A DNA stretch of 51,578 nt from Betaproteobacteria bacterium (GCA_016192825.1 JACPTK010000073.1:1-51578); one strand, 5' to 3'. Counted from the stretch's first letter, positions 15,729 to 24,009 are shown. Made by a program: numbers and translations. The notes: generated from the letters alone by a model not told the origin.

Positions 15729-16268
15729 ATGAGCAAGACGAACACCTTTATCATCCCGGTTGCGCCGGTGCGGCAGCGTGCGGCGGTCGCCCGCGGGCGC
15801 AAAGCCGCCGGCACGGGCATTCGGTTTGGCGTCCTTGATAACGGCAAAGCCAACGCAGATCATTTGCTCAGCTTGCTCGTTGAAGGCTTGCGCGCGGCAT
15901 TGCCCGTCAGCTCCGTCGTATCGCTGCGAAAGCGCAGCGCGGCTGATGGTGCCGACGTCGCCATCCTCGATCAACTCGCGGCAGAGGCGGATTTCGTTGT
16001 CAGTGCAATGGCAGACTGAGGTGCCTGCACGTCGTGGAGTGTCCACGACATGGCTGATCTGAGGCGCCGAGGCCCGGCAACGGCAGTGGTGTGTTCCGAC
16101 GCTTTTCTCGGATTGGCGCGGAACCAGGCAAAGGTGTTCGGAGTTCCGGAAATGCCGCTCATCGTCATTCCCCATCCTCTGGGCGGGGTTCCGATGACTG
16201 AAATCAAGGCGCGCGCCGAAGGCGCGCTCCCTCAACTTCTCGACCAGTTGCGGGAGTATCTGCGATGA
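15729..16268 (+). CDS. UGSC-family selenoprotein (UGA read as selenocysteine at residue 97)
   Basis: The ATG at 15729 follows GGAGAGGG. The frame meets TGA at 16017-16019 and continues in the same frame for 83 more codons to a TGA at 16266, giving 179 residues. Across the TGA the protein reads SAMAD-U-GACTSWSVHDM, the signature of the UGSC family, whose redox motif is U/C-G-S-C; here it is UGAC. The part after the TGA (ARNQAKVFGVPEMPLIVIPHPLGG) is also family sequence. A perfect hairpin follows the TGA (see SECIS). The downstream gene overlaps the final stop by ATGA, which only makes sense if translation passes the internal TGA. It probably acts as a thiol/selenol redox protein; the substrate is unknown. 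Ordinary gene calling would split it in two. Confidence 0.9.
16017..16049 (+). promoter_or_regulatory. Selenocysteine UGA codon and bacterial SECIS element
   Basis: UGA at 16017-16019 is followed 11 bases later by GTCGTGGA (16031-16038), loop GTG, then TCCACGAC (16042-16049), a perfect 8-bp stem. The loop guanines lie 20 and 22 bases after the UGA, within the spacing known for bacterial SECIS elements that recruit SelB. Confidence 0.85.
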
Positions 16269-17380
16269 ACGGGCTTGGACCGTTGCTGCGTGACCCCGAA
16301 GCGAGCTTCGAGGCGGAAGATGATTACGAGAGGCTCAACGACCTCTATTTTGAGCGCGGCTGGAGCGATGGGCTTCCGGTTATTCCGCCCAGCATCAGGC
16401 GCGTTGAGAAAATGCTCGCTTACTGCGATCGGCCCTGGGACAAGCCGGTGGGATTGATACCGCCACGCTGGGGCGAGGCGACCCCCTGGCGCCTGGCGGC
16501 GAACGCGGTCATGGCGGGATGTCAACCGCGGTACTTCCCGTTGGTCGTGCTGGCGATCGAGGCGATGTGTCATGAGGAGTTCAACCTCTACGGGATCCAG
16601 GCCACGACCCACCTCTGTGCGCCCTTGGTCATCGTGAATGGGCCTGTGGCGCGCGAACTCGAGATCAACTGTGGGCACAATGCTTTCGGCCCGGGCTGGC
16701 GCAGCAACGCGACGATCGGGCGCGCCGTGCGCCTGGCATTGGTGAACATCGGTGGCGCCGTGCCGGGGAGCGGTGACATGGCGACATTCGGCTCTCCGGC
16801 GAAATTCAGCTATTGCATTGCCGAGAACGAGCAGGCAAGCCCATGGGAGCCGCTGCATGTGGAGCGGGGTTTTCCACGTGACGCGAGCACCGTCACCGTG
16901 GTCGGCGCTGAAGCACCGCACAACGTGAACGATCATGAAAGCGCCACGGCGGAGGGCGTTCTCAGGATGATAGCCGGTACGGCGGCCACGACCGGCACCA
17001 ACGATATTGCCTACTCCGGAGAGCCGGTGATCGCTTTTAGCCCCGAGCATGCCGCGACCGTGGCGGCGGGCGGCTGGTCGAAAGCGGAAGCCAAACGCTG
17101 CCTCTGGGACCACGCGTGGCTTCCGCTCGGACGCTTTTCCGAGGAAAACATCGAACGCCGCATGCGCGTGAAGTTTCCCGAGCGCTTGGCGAACGCCGGG
17201 CCCGACACGCCCGTGCCGCTGGTCCAGCGTCCGAAGGATCTTATCTTCATCGTGTTGGGCGGCGCGGGAAAGCACAGCGCTTTCATTCCGACGTTTGGCG
17301 CGACGCGTTCCGTCACGCTGCCGTTGCGCCGCCGCGACGGGGAGTGCGTGCATTCGGTGGAGGAGTTGCGAGGCGCTTGA
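16265..17380 (+). CDS. Conserved protein coupled to the UGSC selenoprotein, function unknown
   Basis: I cannot place this 371-residue protein in a family of known function. The ATG at 16265 overlaps the selenoprotein stop (ATGA), indicating translational coupling and probably a joint role. It is soluble by eye, with no signal peptide. Notable segments are ERGWSDGLPVIPPS near residue 35, GVLRMIAGTAATTGTND in the middle, and GGAGKHSAFIPTFGA near the end. Eight cysteines are spread along the chain (YCDRP, AGCQPR, AMCHEE, HLCAP, NCGHN, SYCIAE, RCLWD, ECVHS), so thiol chemistry with the selenoprotein is possible. Confidence 0.85.
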   Translation: MNGLGPLLRDPEASFEAEDDYERLNDLYFERGWSDGLPVIPPSIRRVEKMLAYCDRPWDKPVGLIPPRWGEATPWRLAANAVMAGCQPRYFPLVVLAIEAMCHEEFNLYGIQATTHLCAPLVIVNGPVARELEINCGHNAFGPGWRSNATIGRAVRLALVNIGGAVPGSGDMATFGSPAKFSYCIAENEQASPWEPLHVERGFPRDASTVTVVGAEAPHNVNDHESATAEGVLRMIAGTAATTGTNDIAYSGEPVIAFSPEHAATVAAGGWSKAEAKRCLWDHAWLPLGRFSEENIERRMRVKFPERLANAGPDTPVPLVQRPKDLIFIVLGGAGKHSAFIPTFGATRSVTLPLRRRDGECVHSVEELRGA

Positions 17381-17451
17381 ATTCTTGCACATGTATGGCG
17401 ATCCCGTCCCTGGGGGGCGGTTGACATGGCGACCACCTGCGCCGGTTTTAG

Positions 17452-17464
17452 TTCACATTGTAAA
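17452..17464 (+). promoter_or_regulatory. Candidate IclR operator, copy 2
   Basis: TTCACATTGTAAA is the exact reverse complement of the site upstream of the IclR gene. It lies about 95 bases before the Bug receptor start. A TTGACA hexamer sits nearby at 17421-17426, although no convincing -10 follows it. Confidence 0.55.
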
Positions 17465-17558
17465 ATTTCATATCCTGATATTCTCGGCCGAAGCTTGCGC
17501 CGCGTACGTGGCACGCAAATAATCGGTGCATAAAAACGGAACGAAAGCGAGGTGGATC

Positions 17559-18545
17559 GTGTCGCTGCTCTCATTATCGAAATTGCGCGTGCTGCTGGTC
17601 CTGTCGTTGGGCATGCTTGCAGGATTACTTGCTGCGCCGACTGTGGCCCAGACATATCCCGCTCGTCCTGTCCGGATCGTCGTGCCGTTCTCGCCCGGCG
17701 GCGGTACTGACATACTTGCGCGACTCATTGCGCAGAAGCTGACACAGTCTCTTGGGCAGCAAGTGATTGTCGACAACCGGCCCGGCGCCGGCAGCAGGAT
17801 CGGTACGGAAATCGTCGTGAGAGCCACACCCGACGGCTACACGTTCCTCATGGTGTCGGCAACTTATGCGGTCAACGCCGCCATCTACCGCCTGGATTTT
17901 GACCCGGCCAAAGATCTTTTGCCGGTCGCGCAGATGGCATCTGTACCATTCGTTCTCGTCGCGCATCCTTCTCTGCCCGTCTCCAACGTTAAGGAGTTGA
18001 TTGCGCTCGCAAAGGCCAGGCCGGGACAGATTATCTACGCGTCCACGGGGAATGGCTCGTCCCCGCATCTGGCAGGCGAGCTACTGGCCATGATGACCAA
18101 CGTGCGCATGGTCCACGTTCCCTACAAAGGCGGGGGACCGGCGATGATCGACCTGCTGTCCGGGCAGGTGCAATTGCTGTTCAATACGGTAGTTCAGAGT
18201 CTGCCGCACATCAATTCGGGCAGGCTGAAACCGCTCGCGGTGGGAAGCCTGAAGCGCTCTTCGGTGTTGCCGCAGGTAATGACGATCGATGAATCAGGGG
18301 TACGTGGCTACGACATCACCAACTGGTTCGGTCTGCTGGTGCCCGGGAAGACGCCCCAATCGATCGTGGCTCGGATCAACCGCGACGTGGTTCAGCACCT
18401 TCAGGCCGCCGATTTCAAGGCTCAGCTTGTCAGGCAAGGAGCCGAACCCGCCGGCGGAACCCCCGCAGATTTCGGGAAGCTAATCCGCGGCGATATTGCA
18501 AAATTCTCCCGCATCGTCAAGGCCGCGGGAATACGCATAGAGTGA
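17559..18545 (+). CDS. Bug/TctC-family periplasmic solute receptor
   Basis: This receptor of about 328 residues has a long hydrophobic signal segment (LLVLSLGMLAGLLAAPTVAQ) and then the family motif YPARPVRIVVPFSPGGGTDILAR. The YASTGNGSSPHLAGELL and VHVPYKGGGPAMIDLL motifs confirm the family. I prefer the GTG at 17559, which has GAGG six bases upstream, to the GTG at 17526. It is preceded by a candidate IclR operator, so it is probably induced with the rest of the cluster and captures its growth substrate. It converges with the MaoC-like gene after 26 bases. Confidence 0.9.
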   Translation: MSLLSLSKLRVLLVLSLGMLAGLLAAPTVAQTYPARPVRIVVPFSPGGGTDILARLIAQKLTQSLGQQVIVDNRPGAGSRIGTEIVVRATPDGYTFLMVSATYAVNAAIYRLDFDPAKDLLPVAQMASVPFVLVAHPSLPVSNVKELIALAKARPGQIIYASTGNGSSPHLAGELLAMMTNVRMVHVPYKGGGPAMIDLLSGQVQLLFNTVVQSLPHINSGRLKPLAVGSLKRSSVLPQVMTIDESGVRGYDITNWFGLLVPGKTPQSIVARINRDVVQHLQAADFKAQLVRQGAEPAGGTPADFGKLIRGDIAKFSRIVKAAGIRIE

Positions 18546-18571
18546 CGCGCGCGGTTCTCGTCTCCTGATGC

Positions 18572-19714
18572 TCAGTTTCGCCGCGGCAGTTTGACCACTG
18601 CCCAACCGGCGGCGGTGGATTCGCCGCGCTGGTTCACGGCTTCAATGTCGAGCTTCACCTTCCCGGTCCGGCCGTCCTGCGGCTCGCGGGATGCAACTCT
18701 TGCGCGGCAATAGGTCAGGTCGCCCACCAGATTGAAGCGTCGCACCTCGCAATAGAGTTCCGAGAGAAAGCCGTCGTCGCCGATCCAGTTCGTCAGCATC
18801 GTCGCGAGCCAGGCGATTCGCTCGGGACCGTAGTCGTATGCTTCCGGCACGCCGACGGAGCGCGCCAGGGGAGTATCCCAGTGGACCGCCTCCGGCGGCT
18901 CTGGGATGTTGTAGGTATTGGGGATGCCCGCAGCCGGGTGGCGCCGCAGGTAGTCGAACCAATAGCCATGGGCCTTGATGAACAGCCCACCCCACGCCTG
19001 CTCGAACGCTACCGCCGTGGTCGCGGTGTACGGTCCGCGCACGATCTCGGGCACGGATGAGCCGATGGTCACGTCCTCGAAATACAGCGTATCGCTACCG
19101 CGACATTTTTCCCGCGAGTAGAGGTGCGCGATCTCCTCGAGTTGCTCGCGCGTGTAGGGTTTCGCCAGCTCGGTCTTGTTATACTTGCCTTTCTTTCTCG
19201 CCGCGACCCGCTCAACGCGCATGCCCCACGATTCCGCTGAGGCAAGCTCGTGGCCATCCGCGGCCGGGAACCGGATGAGCGACAGTTGCTTGAACATGCG
19301 GCCTGCAAAGCGGCTGGGCAGCTCGATCAGATCCTTGAATGTAACTTCCGGCTCGATGCGCTCGCCCACTCGCACGGGCTCGTGCCAGCGCCAGTGCGAG
19401 CCGGCGAAGAAGGAGTGCACGCCGGGCAGCCCCCCGCGGTAGCCGATGGAAATGCGGCTAAAGGCATAGAGCTGACACGGTGGCGCAATCAGTCCGCCGT
19501 GCCGGGATGCGCGCGCGTACGATTCGTCCAGGAAAAGCGGGTTGCGGTCTCCGGTGGCGTGCGCCCAGTGTCGGACCGAGTCGCGCGTGACTTCGGTGAG
19601 ATGGGGCGGCTCGTTGATAGTGACCTTCTGGCCGATCTTCGCGCGCAATCGCCGGAGTTCCACTTCCGTCGCGCGCCCATATTCCTTTTTCGTCGTGTGT
19701 ACTTTTTCCTTCAT
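18572..19714 (-). CDS. MaoC/FAS1-like double hot-dog acyl dehydratase
   Basis: This 380-residue protein has two hot-dog domains. The N-terminal FAS1-like dehydratase part includes VRHWAHATGDRNPLFLDESYARASRHGGLIAPPCQL, where the D-x4-H type active-site region of MaoC hydratases lies. The C-terminal domain starts near residue 210 (TLYFEDVTIGSSVPEIVRG). It should hydrate or dehydrate an acyl-CoA. Its ATG overlaps the stop of the upstream CoA-transferase by four bases (19711-19714), so the two form a coupled operon. Confidence 0.85.
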   Translation of the reverse strand: MKEKVHTTKKEYGRATEVELRRLRAKIGQKVTINEPPHLTEVTRDSVRHWAHATGDRNPLFLDESYARASRHGGLIAPPCQLYAFSRISIGYRGGLPGVHSFFAGSHWRWHEPVRVGERIEPEVTFKDLIELPSRFAGRMFKQLSLIRFPAADGHELASAESWGMRVERVAARKKGKYNKTELAKPYTREQLEEIAHLYSREKCRGSDTLYFEDVTIGSSVPEIVRGPYTATTAVAFEQAWGGLFIKAHGYWFDYLRRHPAAGIPNTYNIPEPPEAVHWDTPLARSVGVPEAYDYGPERIAWLATMLTNWIGDDGFLSELYCEVRRFNLVGDLTYCRARVASREPQDGRTGKVKLDIEAVNQRGESTAAGWAVVKLPRRN

Positions 19715-20976
19715 CGCGTGTCCTTTTTCCTGGGGGTGGAGGCCTTGTCACCGGGTGTTGCCACAATGCCAGCGGCGATCAGTTTCTCGATTGTGGAATC
19801 TTCCATTCCTGCCAGCGAGCGCAACACCTCCCGGGTGTGCTCTCCCAGCAGCGGCGGCGGATCCAGGGGGCATCTGTCATAGCGGCCGGGGAAGCGCAGG
19901 GGGCTGCCAACCACCTTCACCGCGCCCGCGGTGGGGTGATGCGTTTCCCTGACGAAACCGCTCGCCCGCACCGCCGGCTGGTTCAGCGCGTCGCCGATAC
20001 TGTTGACCGGGCCGTGCGGCACGTCCGCCGCGTCGAGAATCGCCTGCCAATCAGCTACTGTTCGGGTCTTCATGATTTCCCCGACCAGGCGCTCCAGTTC
20101 GACTCGGTTCGCATACCGGTCCTTGACGGTGAGGAAGCGGGGATCCGAAATGAGGTCCTCCCGCCCGATGGCATGGCAAAAGTTGCGCCAGAATCCCCCG
20201 ACGTGCAGCGCCAGCACGATGTACCCGTCCTTCACTGGCATCAGGCCGTAGGGCACGATGTTGTGATGGCTGTTTCCCATGCGCCCAGGGCTTTCCCCCG
20301 TGACCAGGTAGATTTCGGCCAAGTATCCGAGCAGCCCCATCAGGCCTTCCAGCAGGCTGAGATCGATTCGAGACCCGCTGCCGGTTGTCCTGCGCTCATT
20401 GAGAGCGGCCAGCACGCCGATCGCCGCCCACAGGCCGCCGCCGATGTCGCCCAGCGGGATTCCGAGCTTGGTCGGCGGGCCGTCGGGGTAGCCATTGATG
20501 CTCATGACGCCGCTCAGTGCCTGGGTGACGAGGTCGAAGGACGGCTTGTCGCGCATGGGGCTGTTCGCGCCGAAGCCGCTGATCGAGCACACCACGATTC
20601 CCGGATTGAGCGCCTTGAGCGTGTCGTACCCGAGTCCGAGGCGCTCCATGACGCCGGGACGGAAGTTTTCCAGTACAACGTCGCAGTGTTGTGCCAGCTT
20701 GAGCAGGATGTCGCGACCTTCCGGCGTGCGGGAATCCAGCGCCACGCTGCGCTTGTTGCGGTTGATCGCGAGAAAATAGTGGCTTTGCCCATTCACGAAC
20801 GGCGGAATGGTGCGTGTCTGGTCCCCGGTGCCGATCTCCTCGATCTTGATCACTTCGGCGCCGAGATCGGCAAGAATCAGGGAGCAGAAGGGGCCGGCCA
20901 GTACCCGGGACAGGTCGAGAACGCGGATCCCGGACAATGGGCCGCGACGGCCGGCGCCGGTCTGATGGTCGCTCAT
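19711..20976 (-). CDS. CaiB/BaiF (class III) CoA-transferase
   Basis: This 421-residue family III CoA-transferase has the N-terminal LSGIRVLDLSRVLAGPFCSLILADLGAEVIKIE and a catalytic aspartate in PSFDLVTQALSGVMSING. The C-terminal LLGEHTREVLRSLAGMEDSTIEKL is intact; compare the decayed relative at 14.4 kb. It probably loads CoA onto the substrate that the coupled MaoC-like enzyme then processes. It is divergent from the IclR gene, with a shared operator-like site between them. Confidence 0.93.
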   Translation of the reverse strand: MSDHQTGAGRRGPLSGIRVLDLSRVLAGPFCSLILADLGAEVIKIEEIGTGDQTRTIPPFVNGQSHYFLAINRNKRSVALDSRTPEGRDILLKLAQHCDVVLENFRPGVMERLGLGYDTLKALNPGIVVCSISGFGANSPMRDKPSFDLVTQALSGVMSINGYPDGPPTKLGIPLGDIGGGLWAAIGVLAALNERRTTGSGSRIDLSLLEGLMGLLGYLAEIYLVTGESPGRMGNSHHNIVPYGLMPVKDGYIVLALHVGGFWRNFCHAIGREDLISDPRFLTVKDRYANRVELERLVGEIMKTRTVADWQAILDAADVPHGPVNSIGDALNQPAVRASGFVRETHHPTAGAVKVVGSPLRFPGRYDRCPLDPPPLLGEHTREVLRSLAGMEDSTIEKLIAAGIVATPGDKASTPRKKDTR

Positions 20977-21058
20977 GCTCGATGCTCCTTTTTCGGATGA
21001 TTATTTGTGGGCGATGCCGCCGGTGCAATAGTCCGGGAGCCGAAGGCGCTCCCAGTGT

Positions 21059-21071
21059 TTTACAATGTGAA
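21059..21071. promoter_or_regulatory. Candidate IclR operator, copy 3
   Basis: TTTACAATGTGAA lies in the divergent region between the CoA-transferase gene and the IclR regulator gene, 51 bases before the regulator start. It is an imperfect 13-bp palindrome, and its reverse complement is identical to the site at 17452. Its position suits autoregulation plus control of the leftward operon. Confidence 0.6.
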
Positions 21072-21121
21072 CTTATTACGACAGGCTGTCCTAGCGGTCC
21101 CTGCCGCCGAAGGTGCATGAC

Positions 21122-21910
21122 ATGGTGAAATCGCGCCGGCGATCCGGCACGCAGAGCGTCGAGCGCGCGGTGCTGCTGTTGAAGGAAATAACGGTGCGCA
21201 GCGAGGTCGGCTGGCGGCTGCTCGACCTGTCGGTGCAGTGTGGCCTCGACCGCGGAACGACGCACCGGCTGGTGTCCTGCCTGGTCCGAGAGCGGCTGGC
21301 GCAGCAGCATCCGGTGAACCGTCGCTATTTCCCCGGGCCACTGCTGTTCGAGCTCGGGCAGTCGCTTCCGGCGTACGCGCGGTTTGTCGCGGCCTGCGGC
21401 CCGGCGCTCAGCCGGGTCGCGAAGCGTATCGGCGGCACGGCTTTGCTCTATCTGCGCAGCGGGGACGATTTTGTGTGCACGGCGCGCGTCGGGTATGTGC
21501 CGATCAAGGCGTTGACCATCGACGCCGGTACGCGGCGGCCGCTCATTGTTTCCGTGGGTGGCGTGGCCATATTGATTGCCTTGCCGCGAGAGGAGGCGCG
21601 CGCGCTGATTGCGCGGAATCTGAAGCGGGTCGCCCGATTCGGTGCGGTCCGAATCCGCTCGCTGGAGCGGGTGATCCGGCAATCGGAGAGCCGGGGCTAC
21701 GGCATCAGCCAGAGCGAGATCGTGCCTGGCGTGAATGCCTATGGCGTTGCGGTTCGCGATGCCGATGGCGTCCCGTTTGGTTCTATCAGCGTGGTCGGGT
21801 CGGCGGAGACGTTTCCGCAAACGAGGGTGCCCGAGGTCATCGCGGCGCTGGAAGAGGAATCCCACTGGATTTCTCTGCAGTCAGTCCGTAACATCTCGAC
21901 AAACCGATGA
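21122..21910 (+). CDS. IclR-family transcriptional regulator
   Basis: This 262-residue regulator has an N-terminal winged helix (SGTQSVERAVLLLKEI, then CGLDRGTTHRLVSCLVRERLAQ) and a C-terminal IclR effector-binding domain with the RSGDDFVCTARVG and ESRGYGISQSEIVPGVNAYGVAV segments. The ATG at 21122 has GAAGG eight bases upstream. It is divergent from the CoA-transferase gene and followed after 22 bases by the old-yellow-enzyme gene. The three TTCACATTGTAAA-like sites in the cluster are its most likely targets; the effector is presumably a pathway substrate. Confidence 0.92.
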   Translation: MVKSRRRSGTQSVERAVLLLKEITVRSEVGWRLLDLSVQCGLDRGTTHRLVSCLVRERLAQQHPVNRRYFPGPLLFELGQSLPAYARFVAACGPALSRVAKRIGGTALLYLRSGDDFVCTARVGYVPIKALTIDAGTRRPLIVSVGGVAILIALPREEARALIARNLKRVARFGAVRIRSLERVIRQSESRGYGISQSEIVPGVNAYGVAVRDADGVPFGSISVVGSAETFPQTRVPEVIAALEEESHWISLQSVRNISTNR

Positions 21911-21932
21911 CGTATTCCTGAAGGACGGGAAA

Positions 21933-23048
21933 TTGGACCAGAAGACGCAACCACGGGAGGCGGGCGCGCAGCAGGCCGGGTCGCATCTCTTCCGCCCGAT
22001 CGCGTTCCGGTCGGTCACGGCGCGCAACCGCATCATGGTGTCGCCGATGTGCCAGTACTCGGCGACGGACGGCGTTCCGAACGACTGGCATTTCCAGCAT
22101 CTCGCGTCCCGCGCGGTGGGCGGCGCCGGCATCGTGATGACGGAAGCGACGAACGTCGAAGCGCGAGGCCGCATCACCCCCTATTGCACCGGCCTGTGGA
22201 ACGACGAGCAGCGCGATGCCTTTGCGCGCATTGTCCGCTTCGTCAAGGCGCAGGGGGCGGTGGCGGGAATCCAGCTGGGACACGCCGGCCGCAAGGGCTC
22301 CTCCGCGCGGCCGCGGGAGGGCGGCAAGGGTCTTGCCCCGGCACAGGGTGGGTGGCAAGTCATCGCGCCCTCGGCGATCCCGTTCGGCGAGGACCATCCC
22401 GTGCCGCAGGAAATGGACGAAAAAGCGATAGCCGCCACCGTGGCGCTATTCGCCGCGGCCGCGCGGCGCGCCCGCGAGGCGGGATTCGACGTCGTCGAGC
22501 TGCACGGCGCGCACGGCTACCTGATCTCAACCTTCCTGTCGCCGGTCACGAACCAGCGCAACGACCGGTACGGCGGCAGCTTTGACAACCGCGTTCGTTT
22601 CCTGCTGGAGGTCGTGGATGCCGTGCGCACCGAATGGCCGGACGACAAGCCGCTCTTCGTGCGTATTTCCTGCAGCGACTGGATAGACGGCGGCTGGGAC
22701 ATCGATTCCAGCGTGCGGCTCGCCCAGGTGCTGAAGGCCGGCGGCCAGGTGGACCTGATCGACTGCTCCAGCGGCGCCGTTGACCCGCGCCAGAAGGTGA
22801 AGGCGTATCCCGGCTACCAGGTGCCGTTTTCCGCGGCGATCCGCAGCCGCACGGGAATCGCCACGGGCGCCGTCGGAATGATCTCCAGTCCCGACATGGC
22901 GGAGCAGATACTCGCGAGCGGCGAGGCCGACCTCATCATCATGGCGCGCGCGCTCCTCAACGACCCGTACTGGCCGCTGCACGCGGCGAAGGCGCTGAAG
23001 GCGAAGACCCCCTGGCCGAAGCAGTACGAGCGGGGGGATATTTTTTGA
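21933..23048 (+). CDS. NADH:flavin oxidoreductase, YqjM-type old yellow enzyme
   Basis: This FMN enzyme of about 371 residues reduces activated C=C bonds or related substrates. The N-terminal MCQYSATDGVPNDWHFQHL carries the YqjM-type cysteine. The active-site HGAHGYLISTFLSPVTNQRNDRYGGSFDNRVRF is canonical, and GEADLIIMARALLNDPYWP ends the barrel. The most likely start is the TTG at 21933, preceded by GGACGGG. The frame is open further upstream, but that region belongs to the IclR gene. It is probably co-transcribed with IclR and acts on an unsaturated intermediate of the cluster. Confidence 0.9.
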   Translation: MDQKTQPREAGAQQAGSHLFRPIAFRSVTARNRIMVSPMCQYSATDGVPNDWHFQHLASRAVGGAGIVMTEATNVEARGRITPYCTGLWNDEQRDAFARIVRFVKAQGAVAGIQLGHAGRKGSSARPREGGKGLAPAQGGWQVIAPSAIPFGEDHPVPQEMDEKAIAATVALFAAAARRAREAGFDVVELHGAHGYLISTFLSPVTNQRNDRYGGSFDNRVRFLLEVVDAVRTEWPDDKPLFVRISCSDWIDGGWDIDSSVRLAQVLKAGGQVDLIDCSSGAVDPRQKVKAYPGYQVPFSAAIRSRTGIATGAVGMISSPDMAEQILASGEADLIIMARALLNDPYWPLHAAKALKAKTPWPKQYERGDIF

Positions 23049-23122
23049 GGGAAGAGGGAGGAGGGAGGAGGGCGGAGGGATGAGGGGTTGACCCGTCACC
23101 CATCACGCATCACGGATCAGGT
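23045..23122. repeat. Heptad arrays: GAGGGNN units and a 31-nt module
   Basis: The left part has about six heptads of the type GAGGGAG, GAGGGCG and GAGGGAT. The right part (23092-23122) is CCCGTCA CCCATCA CGCATCA CGGATCA GGT, the same 31-nt module as elsewhere. It overlaps the 3' end of the SDR gene. The two halves use different units, unlike the symmetrical loci. Confidence 0.75.
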
Positions 23123-23896
23123 TGCGTGGCGCACGGCGCGGCCGCCGTCCACGGTGACGATGGTGCCGCTGATGTAGGACGCGCGCGAGGAGGCAAGGTA
23201 GACCACCGTGTCGGCGACTTCCTCCGATCGGGCCAGCCGGCCGAAGGGCGGGCTGACGACCAGTTCGCGCCAGCGGCTGGCTTCGCCCAATTCCGCCTGT
23301 GCTTTGCGTTCGAGCCTTTGCCGGAGCCGGTCGGTCTCGACCTGCCCGGGATTCACGCCCACAACGCGCACGCCGCAGTCCACGCTCTCGCCGCCGAGAT
23401 TCTTCGTGAATGCCATCAACGCGGCGTTGCCGGTGCCGCCGGCGATATAGTCCTGGCGCAGTCGCTCGCCGGCGACGCCGATGACGTTGACGATCACGCC
23501 GCGGCGACGCGCGCACATCCGCCGGTAGATCTCGCGCGTGAGATTGATGTAGCCGAAGACCTTCAGCTCCCACCCGTCACGCCACTGCGCCTCGTCCAGG
23601 TCCTTGAGGTGCCCCGCGGGGATGCTGCCGGCATTGTTGATGAGAATATCCACGTTGCCGCAGCGCTGCGCGAGCAGGGGCGCGCTTTCGCTTTTGCTCA
23701 TGTCGAGCGCATGACACGCCACCGAAACCTTGTGCCGGCCCCGTATCGACGCGCTGGCCGTCGCGAGATCGTCCGCAGTGCGGGACACGAGGTGCAAGTT
23801 GCAGCCTTCGTGCGCGAGCCCCTGCGCAATGGCAAGACCAATGCCGCGCGAGGCGCCCGTGACCAGGGCGGTCAGTCCCTTGAGTTCGAGATCCAT
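23117..23896 (-). CDS. Short-chain dehydrogenase/reductase family protein, atypical active site
   Basis: This 259-residue SDR has the cofactor motif TGASRGIGLAIAQGL near residue 14 and NNAG (LINNAGSIPAG). The classical Ser and YxxxK do not line up: after VNVIGVAGE the tyrosine is in DYIAGGTGNAALMAF, where the lysine position is a glycine. It may be a non-classical SDR or use another proton relay. It converges with the old-yellow-enzyme gene across a repeat spacer. Confidence 0.82.
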   Translation of the reverse strand: MDLELKGLTALVTGASRGIGLAIAQGLAHEGCNLHLVSRTADDLATASASIRGRHKVSVACHALDMSKSESAPLLAQRCGNVDILINNAGSIPAGHLKDLDEAQWRDGWELKVFGYINLTREIYRRMCARRRGVIVNVIGVAGERLRQDYIAGGTGNAALMAFTKNLGGESVDCGVRVVGVNPGQVETDRLRQRLERKAQAELGEASRWRELVVSPPFGRLARSEEVADTVVYLASSRASYISGTIVTVDGGRAVRHAT

Positions 23897-23942
23897 TCAA
23901 TGTTCCATTCCGTGAACATCCGCGATAACCACAGGTCCGGTC

Positions 23943-23998
23943 TCATCCCTCATCCCTCATCCCTCATCCCTCATCCCTCATCCCTCATCCCTCATCCC
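23943..23998 (+). repeat. (TCATCCC)x8 perfect heptanucleotide tandem repeat
   Basis: Eight identical TCATCCC units run without a mismatch, directly between the SDR start and the end of the DUF2007 gene. It is the only perfect array in the window, so it is probably a recent expansion. Its 7-nt unit length matches the degenerate heptads in other spacers. Confidence 0.95.
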
Positions 23999-24009
23999 TC
24001 GCGACCCGG

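Noticed and set aside
16017-16019. TGA as a normal stop ending a 96-residue protein, with a separate small gene starting at 16050
   Set aside because: The frame, the UGSC-family sequence and the ATGA coupling all continue across the TGA, and a SECIS hairpin follows. The second frame has no start signal of its own.
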